A stretch of DNA of 64,000 bases, taken from G963677085 sp963677085. GTDB lineage: Bacteria > Planctomycetota > Planctomycetia > Pirellulales > Thermoguttaceae. The DNA is taken from assembly GCA_963677085.2 (NCBI GenBank), contig CAXXFH010000004.1:124001-188000 (forward strand). Direction: 5' to 3'. A program made the position numbers and the translations under genes. A model generated the notes under the pieces. It ran no database searches and was not told where the DNA came from. It saw nothing but the letters and a program-made list of their open reading frames with translations. Of this stretch, positions 26,687 to 34,513 are shown in pieces. The number at the start of each line of letters is the position of its first letter. Positions within the stretch are counted from its first letter, which is position 1.

Positions 26687-26893
26687 CGACGACGACCGCT
26701 ACAGCGTCTACAGCTACAGCCCGAACGCCGACAACGACTGTCACGACGACCGCACGCAGCAGACCGCCAAGACGGTCCACGAGGGCTTGAACGACTCGGG
26801 TGACCTGGTCGAGTCAACAACTTACCCGTACAACCGCCAAGGCCGCATGAGCCAAACCCTCGTCGACGAGGACGGCGACGGCGAGCAAGACAC
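26687..26893 (+). pseudogene. Orphan rhs shell fragment
   Basis: This ~205-bp stretch is a diverged copy of the giant gene at about 23704-23885. Shared residues include QQTAKTVHEGLNDSGD, VESTT and the YNxQGRM motif, and the DNA over the central part is nearly identical. It has no start, no core motif and no tip, and it reads into unrelated sequence before a stop at 26930. Displaced rhs pieces downstream of an rhs gene are typical leftovers of cassette exchange or deletion. Confidence 0.8.
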
Positions 26894-27457
26894 GAAGTGC
26901 ACTCTCACTTCGAGTGTCCGCCAAGCGTAGGGCACCTCAATCTCACTCCCTACACGGTCACCCCGCTGTAATTCCAGCCCCCCACCGGCAGCCACTGGCA
27001 GGTGGAAACGGCCCACACTCCGCCGAGGATCGCTGGCGGGACAAGGACTGTCATTGCCTCAAACATTCCCGTCCGGCGGAAGCCTTCGCCTTACCGTCCA
27101 AGAGGGCGTTCTCTACGCGGTGCCTGAGCAGCAGAGTCCTTCGGCTCTCGCCCGCAGGTCGCAACCCCGTTGCCGCCCCGGCTTGCGGGTGGTAGGATAA
27201 AACGATAATCCGATCGGACGCCTCTGGGCGTCTGGCTGCTTCCAGCAAAACCGCCAACCTGGGCCGATGGCCCTTGACAGACGAAGCAGTGCAAGAAAGC
27301 CCGTTCCTTTAGAAGGGAACGCCGGCCTTGTGCTGTTCGTCTGTGCCCCTTGGCGGGGGTTGCTGGAGCAGTGCTCGGTTCGGCGTTCCCTTTTTTCTCG
27401 CTTGGGGAGATTCGTACCACGACACTCCCAGCGACGGACCAACACGGGTGAAACGAA

Positions 27458-27480
27458 TGTATCCGTTCCACAAACCGCAT
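27458..27480 (+). repeat. IS66 left terminal inverted repeat
   Basis: This 23-bp sequence begins TGTATCCG and ends AAACCGCAT and pairs with 29978-30000 with three mismatches. It lies 58 bp before the tnpA start. Confidence 0.8.
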
Positions 27481-27538
27481 CTTGGCGCGTGTGATAATCT
27501 GAAGTCGGGCATGATTACCGAACTTCAGGAGACTTGTC

Positions 27539-27898
27539 ATGAGTGCGAGGAAGGATCGCAGGGACCTGCGAAAGGAGACGATGTGGAGGGAGTTGGTGCG
27601 TCAACAGGTGCGAAGCGGAGAGACGGTTCGGGAGTTTTGTCGGCAAAAACGGCTTAGCGAGGCGTCGTTCTACGCCTGGCGGCGCGAATTGAAACTCCGT
27701 CGCCAAGAGAGCGAACCGCGCCGGGCTGCAGAGCCCTTGCCCCGTCCGACGTTCGTGCCGGTGGCGCTCGCCGATCCGCCCGCGACCGCCGCCATCGAAC
27801 TCGTCTTGCCAAGCGGTGTCGTGTTGCGTCTGCCGGCGACAACCGACCTGCCCCGGGTTGCCGCGTTGGTGGCCGATCTGGAACGACGCGCATGTTGA
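27539..27898 (+). CDS. tnpA: IS66 TnpA-like accessory protein
   Basis: This encodes 119 residues. The basic N-terminal half is the helix-turn-helix-like region typical of IS66 TnpA (VREFCRQKRLSEASFYAWRR), which recognises DNA ends, and the C-terminal half ends in the common LPSGVVLRLP and ADLERR motifs. GGAG lies 7 bases before the ATG. The gene overlaps tnpB by 7 bp (ATGTTGA), so the two are probably translationally coupled. TnpA is required with TnpB for efficient IS66 transposition in studied elements, although its exact role is unclear. Confidence 0.85.
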   Translation: MSARKDRRDLRKETMWRELVRQQVRSGETVREFCRQKRLSEASFYAWRRELKLRRQESEPRRAAEPLPRPTFVPVALADPPATAAIELVLPSGVVLRLPATTDLPRVAALVADLERRAC

Positions 27899-28251
27899 GT
27901 CTCTCCTTGCCGTTGGACGTGTACCTCTGCGTGCCGTCGGCCGATATGCGGCGAAGCTTCGACGGCCTGATTCGCATGGCCGAAGAACATCTCGGGCGCG
28001 ATCCGCTGCGCGGCGGGCTGTACGTGTTTCTCAACAAGCGACGCGACCGCGTCAAACTGCTCTACTTCGACACCGACGGACCGGCCATCTGGTACAAGCG
28101 GCTCGAAGAGGGAACCTATCAATTGCCGGCCGTCGACGCAGCAACGCAACAGGTCAGGCTTTCGCCCACCGATCTGGCGTTGCTGCTGGGAGGCATCGAT
28201 CTGGCCAGTGTCAGGCGCCGAAGACGCTATCGAGGCGTGGCTGAGCCATGA
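27892..28251 (+). CDS. tnpB: IS66 TnpB (Orf2-like) accessory protein
   Basis: This encodes 119 residues, the usual length of the IS66 Orf2/TnpB family. It carries the hallmark motifs DMRRSFDGL, LYVFLNKRRDRVKLLYFD and GPAIWYKRLEEG. It starts inside the end of tnpA and is followed after 99 bp by tnpC. TnpB is an accessory protein of unknown biochemical activity that IS66 elements need in order to transpose. No truncation is seen. Confidence 0.92.
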   Translation: MLSLSLPLDVYLCVPSADMRRSFDGLIRMAEEHLGRDPLRGGLYVFLNKRRDRVKLLYFDTDGPAIWYKRLEEGTYQLPAVDAATQQVRLSPTDLALLLGGIDLASVRRRRRYRGVAEP

Positions 28252-28350
28252 TTGGCACGTGGTGGTTTTCACGATCCCCTTGCGGAAAAATCCCTCCCTT
28301 GCGGCAGAATCCCGGGGAACCATTTTGCGAGTCGCTACGTCTAGAGAAAC

Positions 28351-29943
28351 ATGAGCACGGATGTCCCTTCTCTTCCGAACGACGTGGCGACCTTGAAGGA
28401 GCTTGCCTCGCAGCAACACGCCACGATCATCGAGCTGCGGCGCGAGCTCGAACAACTAAGGCACTATACGGCCCAGTTGCTGCGAAGCCGCTACGGGCCG
28501 CGTGGCGAGAAGTGCGCCCCGAACCAGTTGGAGCTGTTCGACGGCGGCGACCTCGGGCAAGAAGTGCCCGAGCAAAGCGAGGCATGCGAAACGCCCGCCA
28601 GGGGACACGTGCGTCGGCGCGGCAAGCGGAAGCCATTGCCTGCGGATCTGCCGCGTGAACAAGTCGAACACGATCTGGCGGAAGACGAAAAGCCCTGTCC
28701 CTGCTGCGGGGAAGTTCGGCAGCGAATCGGCAGCGAAACGAGCGAGCAATGGGAGTTCGTGCCGGCGTCGCTGAAGGTGATCGAGCACATCCGCTACAAA
28801 TACGCCTGCTGTCACTGCCAGGAGCACGTGTCAATCGCTCCGCCGCCGGCCAAGCCGATCCCCAAGAGCGCCGCCGGGCCCGGGCTGCTCAGTGCCTTGG
28901 TGGTGGGCAAGTGGTCCGATCACCTCTCGCTGTATCGGCTGGAGGACGTGTTTTTTCGGCACGGCGCGGAAATCTCCCGGGGCACGCTCTGCCGCTGGGC
29001 GGCCGCCACCGCCGAGTTGCTTTCGCCCCTGTATGACCTGATGGTCGAACGGGTGCGATCCTCGCACGTGATTTGGACCGACGACACGCCGGTGAAGGTT
29101 CTCGATCCGGCATTGCCCCACTGTCGCACGGGCCGGTTCTGGGTCTATTGCGGCGACGGGTGCAATCCGTACTCGATCTACGAGTACACGGCCAGCCGAA
29201 AACGCGACGGCCCGGTCAGGTTTCTGGAAAGCTATCGCGGTTATCTTCAGGCAGATGCGTTTTCCGGCTACGACGGGATCTATGCCGACGGCCAGGTACG
29301 GCAAGTGCTCTGCTGGGCGCATGCGCGGCGAAAATTCTTTGACGCCCAGACTTCCAAACCGGAGGAGGCGCAAGTGGCGTTGGCTTACGTGGGACGATTG
29401 TACCGCGTCGAACGCGAGGTGAAACAGCACACCGGACAATTCGACTTCGGCAACCCGGCCGATCGCGAGCGTTGGCACGCCCTGCGATGGAAAAGGCGTC
29501 GCGAAAGTTCACTGCCGATCCTCGACCAGTTTCACGCGTGGCTCGAAGGGGCCCGGCATCGCGTGTTGCCGAAGAGTCCCATGGGCCAAGCAATCGGTTA
29601 CGTGCTGCCGCGTTGGGAAGGCCTCAAGCGGTACTGCGAAGAGGGCGAACTGTCGATCGACAACAATCTGGCCGAACGAACGTTGCGAGCATGCGCGATC
29701 GGGCGGAAGAATTGGACCTTCCTGGGCAACGATCACGGCGGCCGGGTCGCGGCGATCCTCTACAGCTTCACGGCAAGCTGCAAAGCCAATCAGGCAGAGC
29801 CGTTCGCCTATCTCCGCGACGTCATTCAACGGATGGCCGAGCTGCGCAACACCGAAGGCCATTCCCAGACCACCCTCACCTCGCTACTGCCCGACCTCTG
29901 GCTGAAGTCCAACCCCAATGCCTACCGCCCCTGGTCCCGCTGA
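28351..29943 (+). CDS. tnpC: IS66 TnpC transposase (DDE type)
   Basis: This encodes 530 residues, full length for the family. From the N-terminus: a leucine-zipper-like coiled coil (~10-40), a linker, a zinc-finger segment with paired Cys (EDEKPCPCCGEV and YACCHC, ~110-165), then the DDE catalytic domain. Likely catalytic residues are D244 in WTDDTPV, D302 in LQADAFSGY and E442 in NNLAERTLR. The C-terminus ends in the common LTSLLPDLW and NPNAYRPW motifs. It catalyses cutting and joining of the element ends. No catalytic residue is missing. A 99-bp gap separates it from tnpB. Confidence 0.95.
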   Translation: MSTDVPSLPNDVATLKELASQQHATIIELRRELEQLRHYTAQLLRSRYGPRGEKCAPNQLELFDGGDLGQEVPEQSEACETPARGHVRRRGKRKPLPADLPREQVEHDLAEDEKPCPCCGEVRQRIGSETSEQWEFVPASLKVIEHIRYKYACCHCQEHVSIAPPPAKPIPKSAAGPGLLSALVVGKWSDHLSLYRLEDVFFRHGAEISRGTLCRWAAATAELLSPLYDLMVERVRSSHVIWTDDTPVKVLDPALPHCRTGRFWVYCGDGCNPYSIYEYTASRKRDGPVRFLESYRGYLQADAFSGYDGIYADGQVRQVLCWAHARRKFFDAQTSKPEEAQVALAYVGRLYRVEREVKQHTGQFDFGNPADRERWHALRWKRRRESSLPILDQFHAWLEGARHRVLPKSPMGQAIGYVLPRWEGLKRYCEEGELSIDNNLAERTLRACAIGRKNWTFLGNDHGGRVAAILYSFTASCKANQAEPFAYLRDVIQRMAELRNTEGHSQTTLTSLLPDLWLKSNPNAYRPWSR

Positions 29944-29977
29944 TCCCTCAGCCCCCTAAACCCCGCCGCGAAATCCA

Positions 29978-30000
29978 ATGCGGTTTATGAAGCGGATACA
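29978..30000 (-). repeat. IS66 right terminal inverted repeat
   Basis: Read on the minus strand, this repeat begins TGTATCCG and ends AAACCGCAT, matching the left repeat at 20 of 23 positions. It lies 35 bp after the tnpC stop and is followed directly by AACGAA. Confidence 0.8.
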
Positions 30001-30005
30001 AACGA

Positions 30006-30200
30006 ATGACGACCGACGACAAAGCACTGCTGGTTGCCCGTTACGAACGGCTGCGACGCCTGCTGGGTGACCTGGATCTGCAAACCCACCTGATCGACCG
30101 CGAACTGCTCCGGATCGAAGGGCGGCTGCCGGCAGATTACCTCCACCCCGACGACCCACCCCAGGCCTCAGCGCAAACGGACGACAACCCTCATTTTTGA
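30006..30200 (+). CDS. Small hypothetical protein (64 aa) cut off from its upstream region by IS66
   Basis: This encodes 64 residues, highly charged and probably helical (LLVARYERLRRLLGDLDLQ), with a C-terminal LPADYLHPDDPP motif. No family is recognised. Its ATG lies on the target duplication of the IS66 element: joining the left flank (ending GGGTGAAACGA) to this ATG rebuilds a start with a plausible ribosome site, so the element appears to have inserted exactly at the start codon. A diverged relative with the same C-terminal LPxDYxxPxDPP pattern lies on the other strand at 30414-30575. It could instead be an IS66 passenger if the true IS end lies further right. Confidence 0.45.
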   Translation: MTTDDKALLVARYERLRRLLGDLDLQTHLIDRELLRIEGRLPADYLHPDDPPQASAQTDDNPHF

Positions 30201-30413
30201 GAACCGCCGCGTTGGATGGATGAAGGAACAGCGGATAGCCCCGACAGCTCCGCTATCGGGGTGTCGAAGGCACAAGAGGCCTTTCGACACGACATAGTTT
30301 GACCCGATCGGCTTTCGACCGCCCGGATGACGCACGGTGGTTTTCCCTGGGCCGACGGAAGACGCCCACACGGAACCGATCGCGTATTCCGCGTGCCTGC
30401 TGAGGCCTGCATC
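30201..30413. other. Intergenic region with two hairpins
   Basis: No gene is seen. Two stem-loops lie close together: CCCCGA pairing with TCGGGG around 30238-30261, and GTCGAAGGC pairing with GCCTTTCGAC (one bulge) around 30261-30287. They lie between the ends of two convergent small ORFs and could act as terminators, although no T-run follows either. Confidence 0.3.
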
Positions 30414-30575
30414 CTATTGTGGAAATGGCGGGTCGCTGGGAAACCGGTAGTCGTCTGGCAATAGTCGTTGCGGCTCGACAAACCGGGCGTCGACCTGTTC
30501 GCTTCGCTGGTCCAATTCGTCTGCTTCGTGCCGAAGGCGTTCGTCCTCGGCGATTGAAGAGCCAAGAATCGACAT
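30414..30575 (-). CDS. Small hypothetical protein (53 aa), relative of the 30006-30200 product
   Basis: This encodes 53 residues from an ATG directly preceded in frame by a TAG stop. It is hydrophilic and probably helical (ERLRHEADELDQRSEQVDAR), ending LLPDDYRFPSDPPFPQ. The C-terminal LPxDYxxPxDPP pattern and the LD...D spacing resemble the 64-residue product at 30006-30200, which faces it. No Shine-Dalgarno sequence is visible. No known family. Evidence is the clean frame, biased composition and similarity to the neighbour; it may be a decayed copy. Confidence 0.35.
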   Translation of the reverse strand: MSILGSSIAEDERLRHEADELDQRSEQVDARFVEPQRLLPDDYRFPSDPPFPQ

Positions 30576-30998
30576 CTATGAAGGCCCGGCCCGGCCGGAG
30601 GCGTCCCCCGTTCGGGTCCTCCCTGTCCGATCGAAACCCGGCCGCCCGCGGGAACACCTGCAATAGACCACTGACTAACGATCGGCGCAAACTGCTTCAT
30701 GGTAACGTGTTCGGGAATTCGGCATGTGGCGGGGTCGCTCGTAGGTCGACCGGGTCGAGTAGACCGCTAACCTCGGCATGGCAGCGGGCGAGTCACCTGG
30801 AAAGAGTCCGGCATTTCGTTACAATAGTCGGCCCGGCGGGGCTTCAGCCTCAGTGGTCCTCCAGAAGTAAGCAATTGATCGAACGATTACTTTTGGACCA
30901 ACCGGTAAAAACAATCGAACCCGAGCGGGGCGGCTGACTTCCATCTACTTTCACCGGCCCTCGCGTCGGGACAGGCCAATTGAGGGAGAGAGTTCTCG
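30576..30998. other. Non-coding stretch upstream of the integrated element's first gene
   Basis: No gene or RNA is recognised in these ~420 bp. I searched by eye for a copy of the tRNA-Phe 3' end that would mark the left attachment site and found none. The last 35 bases hold the purine-rich GAGGGAGAGAG before the start at 30999. Confidence 0.4.
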
Positions 30999-32582
30999 AT
31001 GAGCGTCCACACGTCTGATTCTTTGGGACGAAGGCTTGATGACTTCTACAAAAAGGTTCGCCGTGAACGGCAAAGGCTTTGCGATTCGCCGCGACCAGAA
31101 ACCGGCGAACCTAATGAGAACGCTCACGACGTGCTGCGGGACGAGGCGGAAAACTTGTGGTGCCCAGAACTACCCGAATTGCTCCCGAAACAGGCATATC
31201 CGCCCAAGGAGATCGAAGCACTCTACCGATGGGTCGTGTCATGCCTTATCGGAATTGGGGAATTGACGGACGAAGGCCGAAGCCCCGATAACGACGACTA
31301 CCGAACCGTCGGCGATTTGGCTGCGAGACTTAGGCAGCACGGACAAGTGGCTGACGAGAGGGATGCTGAAGCACGGATAAAGCATTTTGCGGAAATTCGC
31401 GCACAGGTGGGGGCGTTCAGGTTCGATCTGGCCCACGAATTGAGGGAACCCGCGAATGCGATGGAACGCGATCTTCGCGACCATGCATGCAACCTTGCGA
31501 CGGACGAGGAAATCAAAGCGAGGCACCACCGTCCTGTCGACGAAGAGATGATCATCACCTTTTTTGACACCTACATGGATAGGTTGAAGGCCTACGCGGG
31601 AATGCGGCAAACGATCGTCGAGATCGCTATGAACCAGACGGAGCTCGACGCCTGGAGACGGCTGGAACCTTCGGTGGACGGCTATGTCGTCCGTATGGGA
31701 AGGGACTTGCCGATGTGGAATACCGAGGTCAGTACGGTCATCCAGTTTTTGACAGAGTTGCGAGCCGAGAAACACGGCATACCGGTAAAGGTTGGCAACC
31801 ATGTGGGGCCAAATGCTCATCAACTCCTGCAACACGTATTGAATCTCTCCGCCGAAAACTGGGAACTCAACAAGGAGACGGCAGAACGGAGTCGGACCGA
31901 TTCAAGATATATCCGTTCGACGACTGCCTCGCACCTTGCCTTTGAGGCTTGGGTCCAGGACTTCCCAAGCCCGCAAGAGCTGGTTTCGTTTTTGGAGTTG
32001 GAGCAAAACCAAGCCTTGAAGGAACTGCGGCAACGGCAAGAACGGGCGGCAGTCGCTGGCAAGTCAAAATCTGTTGAAGGGCACGATTCAGGTGGAAACC
32101 ACCACCCAGACAGACCAAAAGACTCAACACGGCATACCGTTGCAGCGGTGCTACCCCAGATCCGCGAATACCTCGAAGACAATCCAGGACTGACCCAACG
32201 TGACCTAGCGAAATTGATGGGTTGTTCACTCGGCCTCGTCAACAAAGCAGTGGCGCAATTACGGAAGAGAACCGTGCCTTATGCGCAGGGAGGGACGCCT
32301 GAGACCGTAGCGGACTACCGTTTGGAGAATGCAAGGAGAGAACTTGAAGGGTTGAATGCACGGTTTGAAGCCGCATGCTCCGTTCCCAAGAGTCCGAGAG
32401 GGCAACTTAAGGCCTCCCAAGCCCTATTGGAAGAATATAGGCAGTTGGCCGAAGCTTATCCAGGTTGCCAAGAGGCAACGCTACGGTGGGACGAGGTAAA
32501 ACAGATCGTCCAACAGATGCAAGCCCAGCAGTCGGAAGTGATCGAACAACGCAACCGAAGGAAGGTTGGTGAGCGTTCATGA
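30999..32582 (+). CDS. Unknown 527-aa protein with C-terminal winged-helix region
   Basis: Not recognised. It has 527 residues, is soluble, strongly charged and mostly helical by composition, with no signal peptide or membrane segment. Residues ~385-425 look like a winged HTH (PQIREYLEDNPGLTQRDLAK, then LMGCSLGLVNKAVAQLRKR). Residues ~440-520 look like a coiled coil rich in Glu/Gln. The N-terminal ~350 residues match nothing I know; a recurring acidic pattern (ELPELLPKQAYPPKEIEAL) may be a small helical domain. The start is the ATG at 30999 after GAGGGAGAGAG. An intrinsic terminator follows at 32669-32698, so it is a separate transcription unit from the excisionase genes. By position it could be a regulator, a replication or partition protein, or a defence cargo protein. 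Confidence 0.75.
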   Translation: MSVHTSDSLGRRLDDFYKKVRRERQRLCDSPRPETGEPNENAHDVLRDEAENLWCPELPELLPKQAYPPKEIEALYRWVVSCLIGIGELTDEGRSPDNDDYRTVGDLAARLRQHGQVADERDAEARIKHFAEIRAQVGAFRFDLAHELREPANAMERDLRDHACNLATDEEIKARHHRPVDEEMIITFFDTYMDRLKAYAGMRQTIVEIAMNQTELDAWRRLEPSVDGYVVRMGRDLPMWNTEVSTVIQFLTELRAEKHGIPVKVGNHVGPNAHQLLQHVLNLSAENWELNKETAERSRTDSRYIRSTTASHLAFEAWVQDFPSPQELVSFLELEQNQALKELRQRQERAAVAGKSKSVEGHDSGGNHHPDRPKDSTRHTVAAVLPQIREYLEDNPGLTQRDLAKLMGCSLGLVNKAVAQLRKRTVPYAQGGTPETVADYRLENARRELEGLNARFEAACSVPKSPRGQLKASQALLEEYRQLAEAYPGCQEATLRWDEVKQIVQQMQAQQSEVIEQRNRRKVGERS

Positions 32583-32668
32583 ACGTTCATGGCCACTTCG
32601 GCGCAAAAAACTGCGATTCTGCAAAATTCGCAATTCCTTGATACACAATACTATCGAACACACAGAAG

Positions 32669-32698
32669 ACGCCCACGGCTCGCCGGTGGGCGTTTTTT
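32669..32698 (+). terminator. Intrinsic terminator after the 527-aa gene
   Basis: The stem ACGCCCAC pairs with GTGGGCGT (8 bp) across a 9-base loop and is followed by six T. It lies ~90 bp after the stop at 32582 and before the next gene on the same strand. Confidence 0.85.
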
Positions 32699-32774
32699 CG
32701 TGAACGCCAAGCGTTAAGGGCAGAGGCCTCGCCAAGGTGACGAGCCAAGAACATCCCTGCACAAGGATATGACC

Positions 32775-32993
32775 ATGCCCAACGCCCCCCTACGATTGCT
32801 CACCGTGGGTGTGATTGCCGATGAACTCGGCACAACACCGGAACGAGTGGCGTACCTGATCCGAACCCGTCGCATTCAGCCGAAGGCGACGGCCGGCAAC
32901 TCGCGGTTGTTTAGCCTCCAAGACATGGCCCGGCTACGACACGAGGTCAACAAGTTGGACGCCAGAAAGGGAGGCTACAACGATGAAGGCTGA
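32775..32993 (+). CDS. MerR/excisionase-like HTH protein
   Basis: This encodes 72 residues forming a short MerR-like helix-turn-helix (VGVIADELGTTPERVAYLIR, then TRRIQPKA, then LFSLQDMARLRHEV). Such stand-alone domains act as excisionases or regulators in integrated elements. AAGGA lies 7 bases before the ATG at 32775; the ATG at 32769 is too close to it. The gene overlaps the next HTH gene by 11 bp, implying coupled translation. Its target is probably the element's attachment site or promoter. Confidence 0.75.
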   Translation: MPNAPLRLLTVGVIADELGTTPERVAYLIRTRRIQPKATAGNSRLFSLQDMARLRHEVNKLDARKGGYNDEG

Positions 32994-33210
32994 CACACTG
33001 CCCCAATTGTTGGACAAGAAGGCGGCCGCCCGATTTTGTGGCCTCGGTGTGCGAACGCTCGAACGCTACAGCGCCACTGGCATCATGCCGCGCCCGGTTC
33101 GAATCGGTCGCGGCCCTCGGCCATCCGTGCGGTGGCGCCGCGATGACCTTGAGGCGTGGATCGCGGACGGATGCATGCCAGTCGACGCACACAGGAGGGC
33201 CCGCCAATGA
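32983..33210 (+). CDS. AlpA/excisionase-family HTH protein
   Basis: This encodes 75 residues of the HTH_17/AlpA-type excisionase fold: LLDKKAAARFCGLGVRTLER, then a wing with RIGRGPRPSVRWRRDDLEAW. The ATG follows GGGAGG by 8 bases and sits inside the end of the previous gene. AlpA-like proteins bend DNA for excision and activate integrase genes. Two adjacent HTH proteins in one transcript suggest one excisionase and one regulator; the sequence does not say which is which. Confidence 0.85.
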   Translation: MKADTLPQLLDKKAAARFCGLGVRTLERYSATGIMPRPVRIGRGPRPSVRWRRDDLEAWIADGCMPVDAHRRARQ

Positions 33211-33446
33211 GCGACAACACTGACTATGGCTATCACGAGGCCGAGAAACGGAAACTCTCCGCCCATACAAACTTCGAGGCCACGCGGGACCAGCTGCTAC
33301 TCTCGGCCCGGCGTTCGATACTCAGGCTCTTGCTCGACGGTGCCCCGGCCGTGACGGCCGACGATATTCGCGAAACCACCGATAATCTACCCCCAAGCTG
33401 CCCGGGCCCACCGAATCCGGTGGATCAATTGGATCTGCCGTTTTAG
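33207..33446 (+). CDS. Small hypothetical protein of the integrated element (79 aa)
   Basis: This encodes 79 residues, hydrophilic, with no recognised family. The ATG at 33207 overlaps the previous stop (ATGA) and follows AGGAGG, a strong ribosome site, so translation is very likely. A central helix (QLLLSARRSILRLLLDGAPA) is followed by a short acidic/Pro-rich tail ending DLPF. The tail resembles short clamp-binding peptides only in its QLDLPF pattern; that is a weak observation. It sits between the excisionase genes and the replication-initiator-like gene, so a replication accessory role is possible. Confidence 0.65.
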   Translation: MSDNTDYGYHEAEKRKLSAHTNFEATRDQLLLSARRSILRLLLDGAPAVTADDIRETTDNLPPSCPGPPNPVDQLDLPF

Positions 33447-33458
33447 GACCACCAGCCC

Positions 33459-34406
33459 ATGAACAGCACACCGATCGCGCACAATGGACTCTCGCCGTTC
33501 TTCGTCAAATCCCACTTCGACGAATACAACTCAATCGCATTCGAAGATCCTGTCACGTGGAAGTTGTGGAGCTGGATAAAAAAATCTATCGCACAAGCTA
33601 ATTGCGTCGTGTCCTGGAGATCGGGCCGCGGGACAATCGCCGTCCCTCTCAAGCCGGGGCAATGCGTCTTCGGACGCAACCAATGGGAGGCTGTTTTGAG
33701 GTGTCCAGGCAAAACGCTTGAACGACACTTGAAACGCCTGCAAAATGCAGGTTTTCTGACCATCCAACCGACCAGGCAATATACGATCATAACCCTTTGC
33801 CATGTGAATCGTTACGTCTGGTCTCACCATGACCGTGACCAACCAAGCGGCCCACCGGCGACCCAGCAACGACCCAGCAACGGCCCACCGGTAGCCACAT
33901 ATAAAGATAGTAGATCATTAGAGGCCAAATCTCAGAGTGAGGACCATTCTTGTGTGTCCTTGGAAAGCACAAGAACCAGCTCTGCTCTTGCGCTTAGTAG
34001 TCCAACCGTCGAAAACGCAAGCAGCCCCTTCGTTCATCCTTCGTGGCGTGATAACGAAAGCGAGGTGTGGCGACGTTATCGCAAGTTGAAAAGGCAGGTC
34101 CCCCCCAGCCACAACGCAAAAGACAGGCCTCATGACAAATGGCTCCTCCTGAGAACGGCGTTTCTTTGGGCCATCGGAGTGATTTCCGAAAACTGCATTG
34201 TCAACACCACCGAAGCCATCAAACACAGCACATCCGACGTGAGGCGGCCAGTAGGTTACCTGTACATGCTTTTGCGAAAGGATCGTGGGGATGCCGAGTT
34301 GAAACAACTTCTCTCCCAGGCGAACACCATCATTCCATCAGAAATCTACCAGCAGGTGTTTGGGCAGGTTGAAAACGGTACTTCCGGTAACAACCGAGGC
34401 GGCTGA
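33459..34406 (+). CDS. Replication-initiator-like protein (phage replisome-organiser type)
   Basis: This encodes 315 residues. Residues ~30-120 resemble the winged-helix N-terminus of phage replisome organisers and initiators: WSWIKKSI, then RGTIAVPLKPGQCVFGRNQW, KTLERHLKRLQNAGFLTIQ and a strand TIITLCHVNRY. A Ser/Pro-rich linker (~125-200) follows, then a helical C-terminal domain (~205-300, WLLLRTAFLWAIGV). Such proteins bind the element's origin and recruit host helicase. There is no clear Shine-Dalgarno. It lies 12 bp after the previous gene, so probably in the same transcript. The family is inferred from pattern, and transcriptional regulation is an alternative. Confidence 0.6.
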   Translation: MNSTPIAHNGLSPFFVKSHFDEYNSIAFEDPVTWKLWSWIKKSIAQANCVVSWRSGRGTIAVPLKPGQCVFGRNQWEAVLRCPGKTLERHLKRLQNAGFLTIQPTRQYTIITLCHVNRYVWSHHDRDQPSGPPATQQRPSNGPPVATYKDSRSLEAKSQSEDHSCVSLESTRTSSALALSSPTVENASSPFVHPSWRDNESEVWRRYRKLKRQVPPSHNAKDRPHDKWLLLRTAFLWAIGVISENCIVNTTEAIKHSTSDVRRPVGYLYMLLRKDRGDAELKQLLSQANTIIPSEIYQQVFGQVENGTSGNNRGG

Positions 34407-34513
34407 CGGCCGGGAAAACACCAGTAAGGGCAACGCAAGAACAGTTACCATAACGACAAGCAATCGATAGAATGACAGGCACCCCAGGATACCGCAAAAA
34501 ACCAGGCAGTCGC

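Larger units (their letters stand above)
26109..27457. other. Gene-poor debris region between toxin locus and IS66
   Basis: No intact gene is seen in these ~1.35 kb. The region holds a short hairpin (26258-26284, CCAGGGG pairing with CCCCTGG), a repeated GCGCCGGGTGCCACT motif near 26136 and 26449, a REP-like palindrome, a RAYT N-terminal fragment and an orphan rhs fragment, each listed separately where supported. From ~26930 to 27457 I see nothing recognisable except that the last bases form the upstream flank of the small gene split off by the IS66 insertion. Confidence 0.6.
27458..30000 (+). mobile_element. IS66-family insertion sequence, apparently complete
   Basis: Three co-oriented genes (tnpA, tnpB, tnpC) lie between terminal inverted repeats. 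The left repeat (27458-27480) and the reverse complement of the right repeat (29978-30000) match at 20 of 23 positions, starting TGTATCCG and ending AAACCGCAT. The direct repeat AACGAA abuts both ends (27452-27457 and 30001-30006). IS66 elements usually duplicate 8 bp; if the left end is taken two bases further in, the duplication is AACGAATG. All three frames are intact, so the element may be active. Confidence 0.85.
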
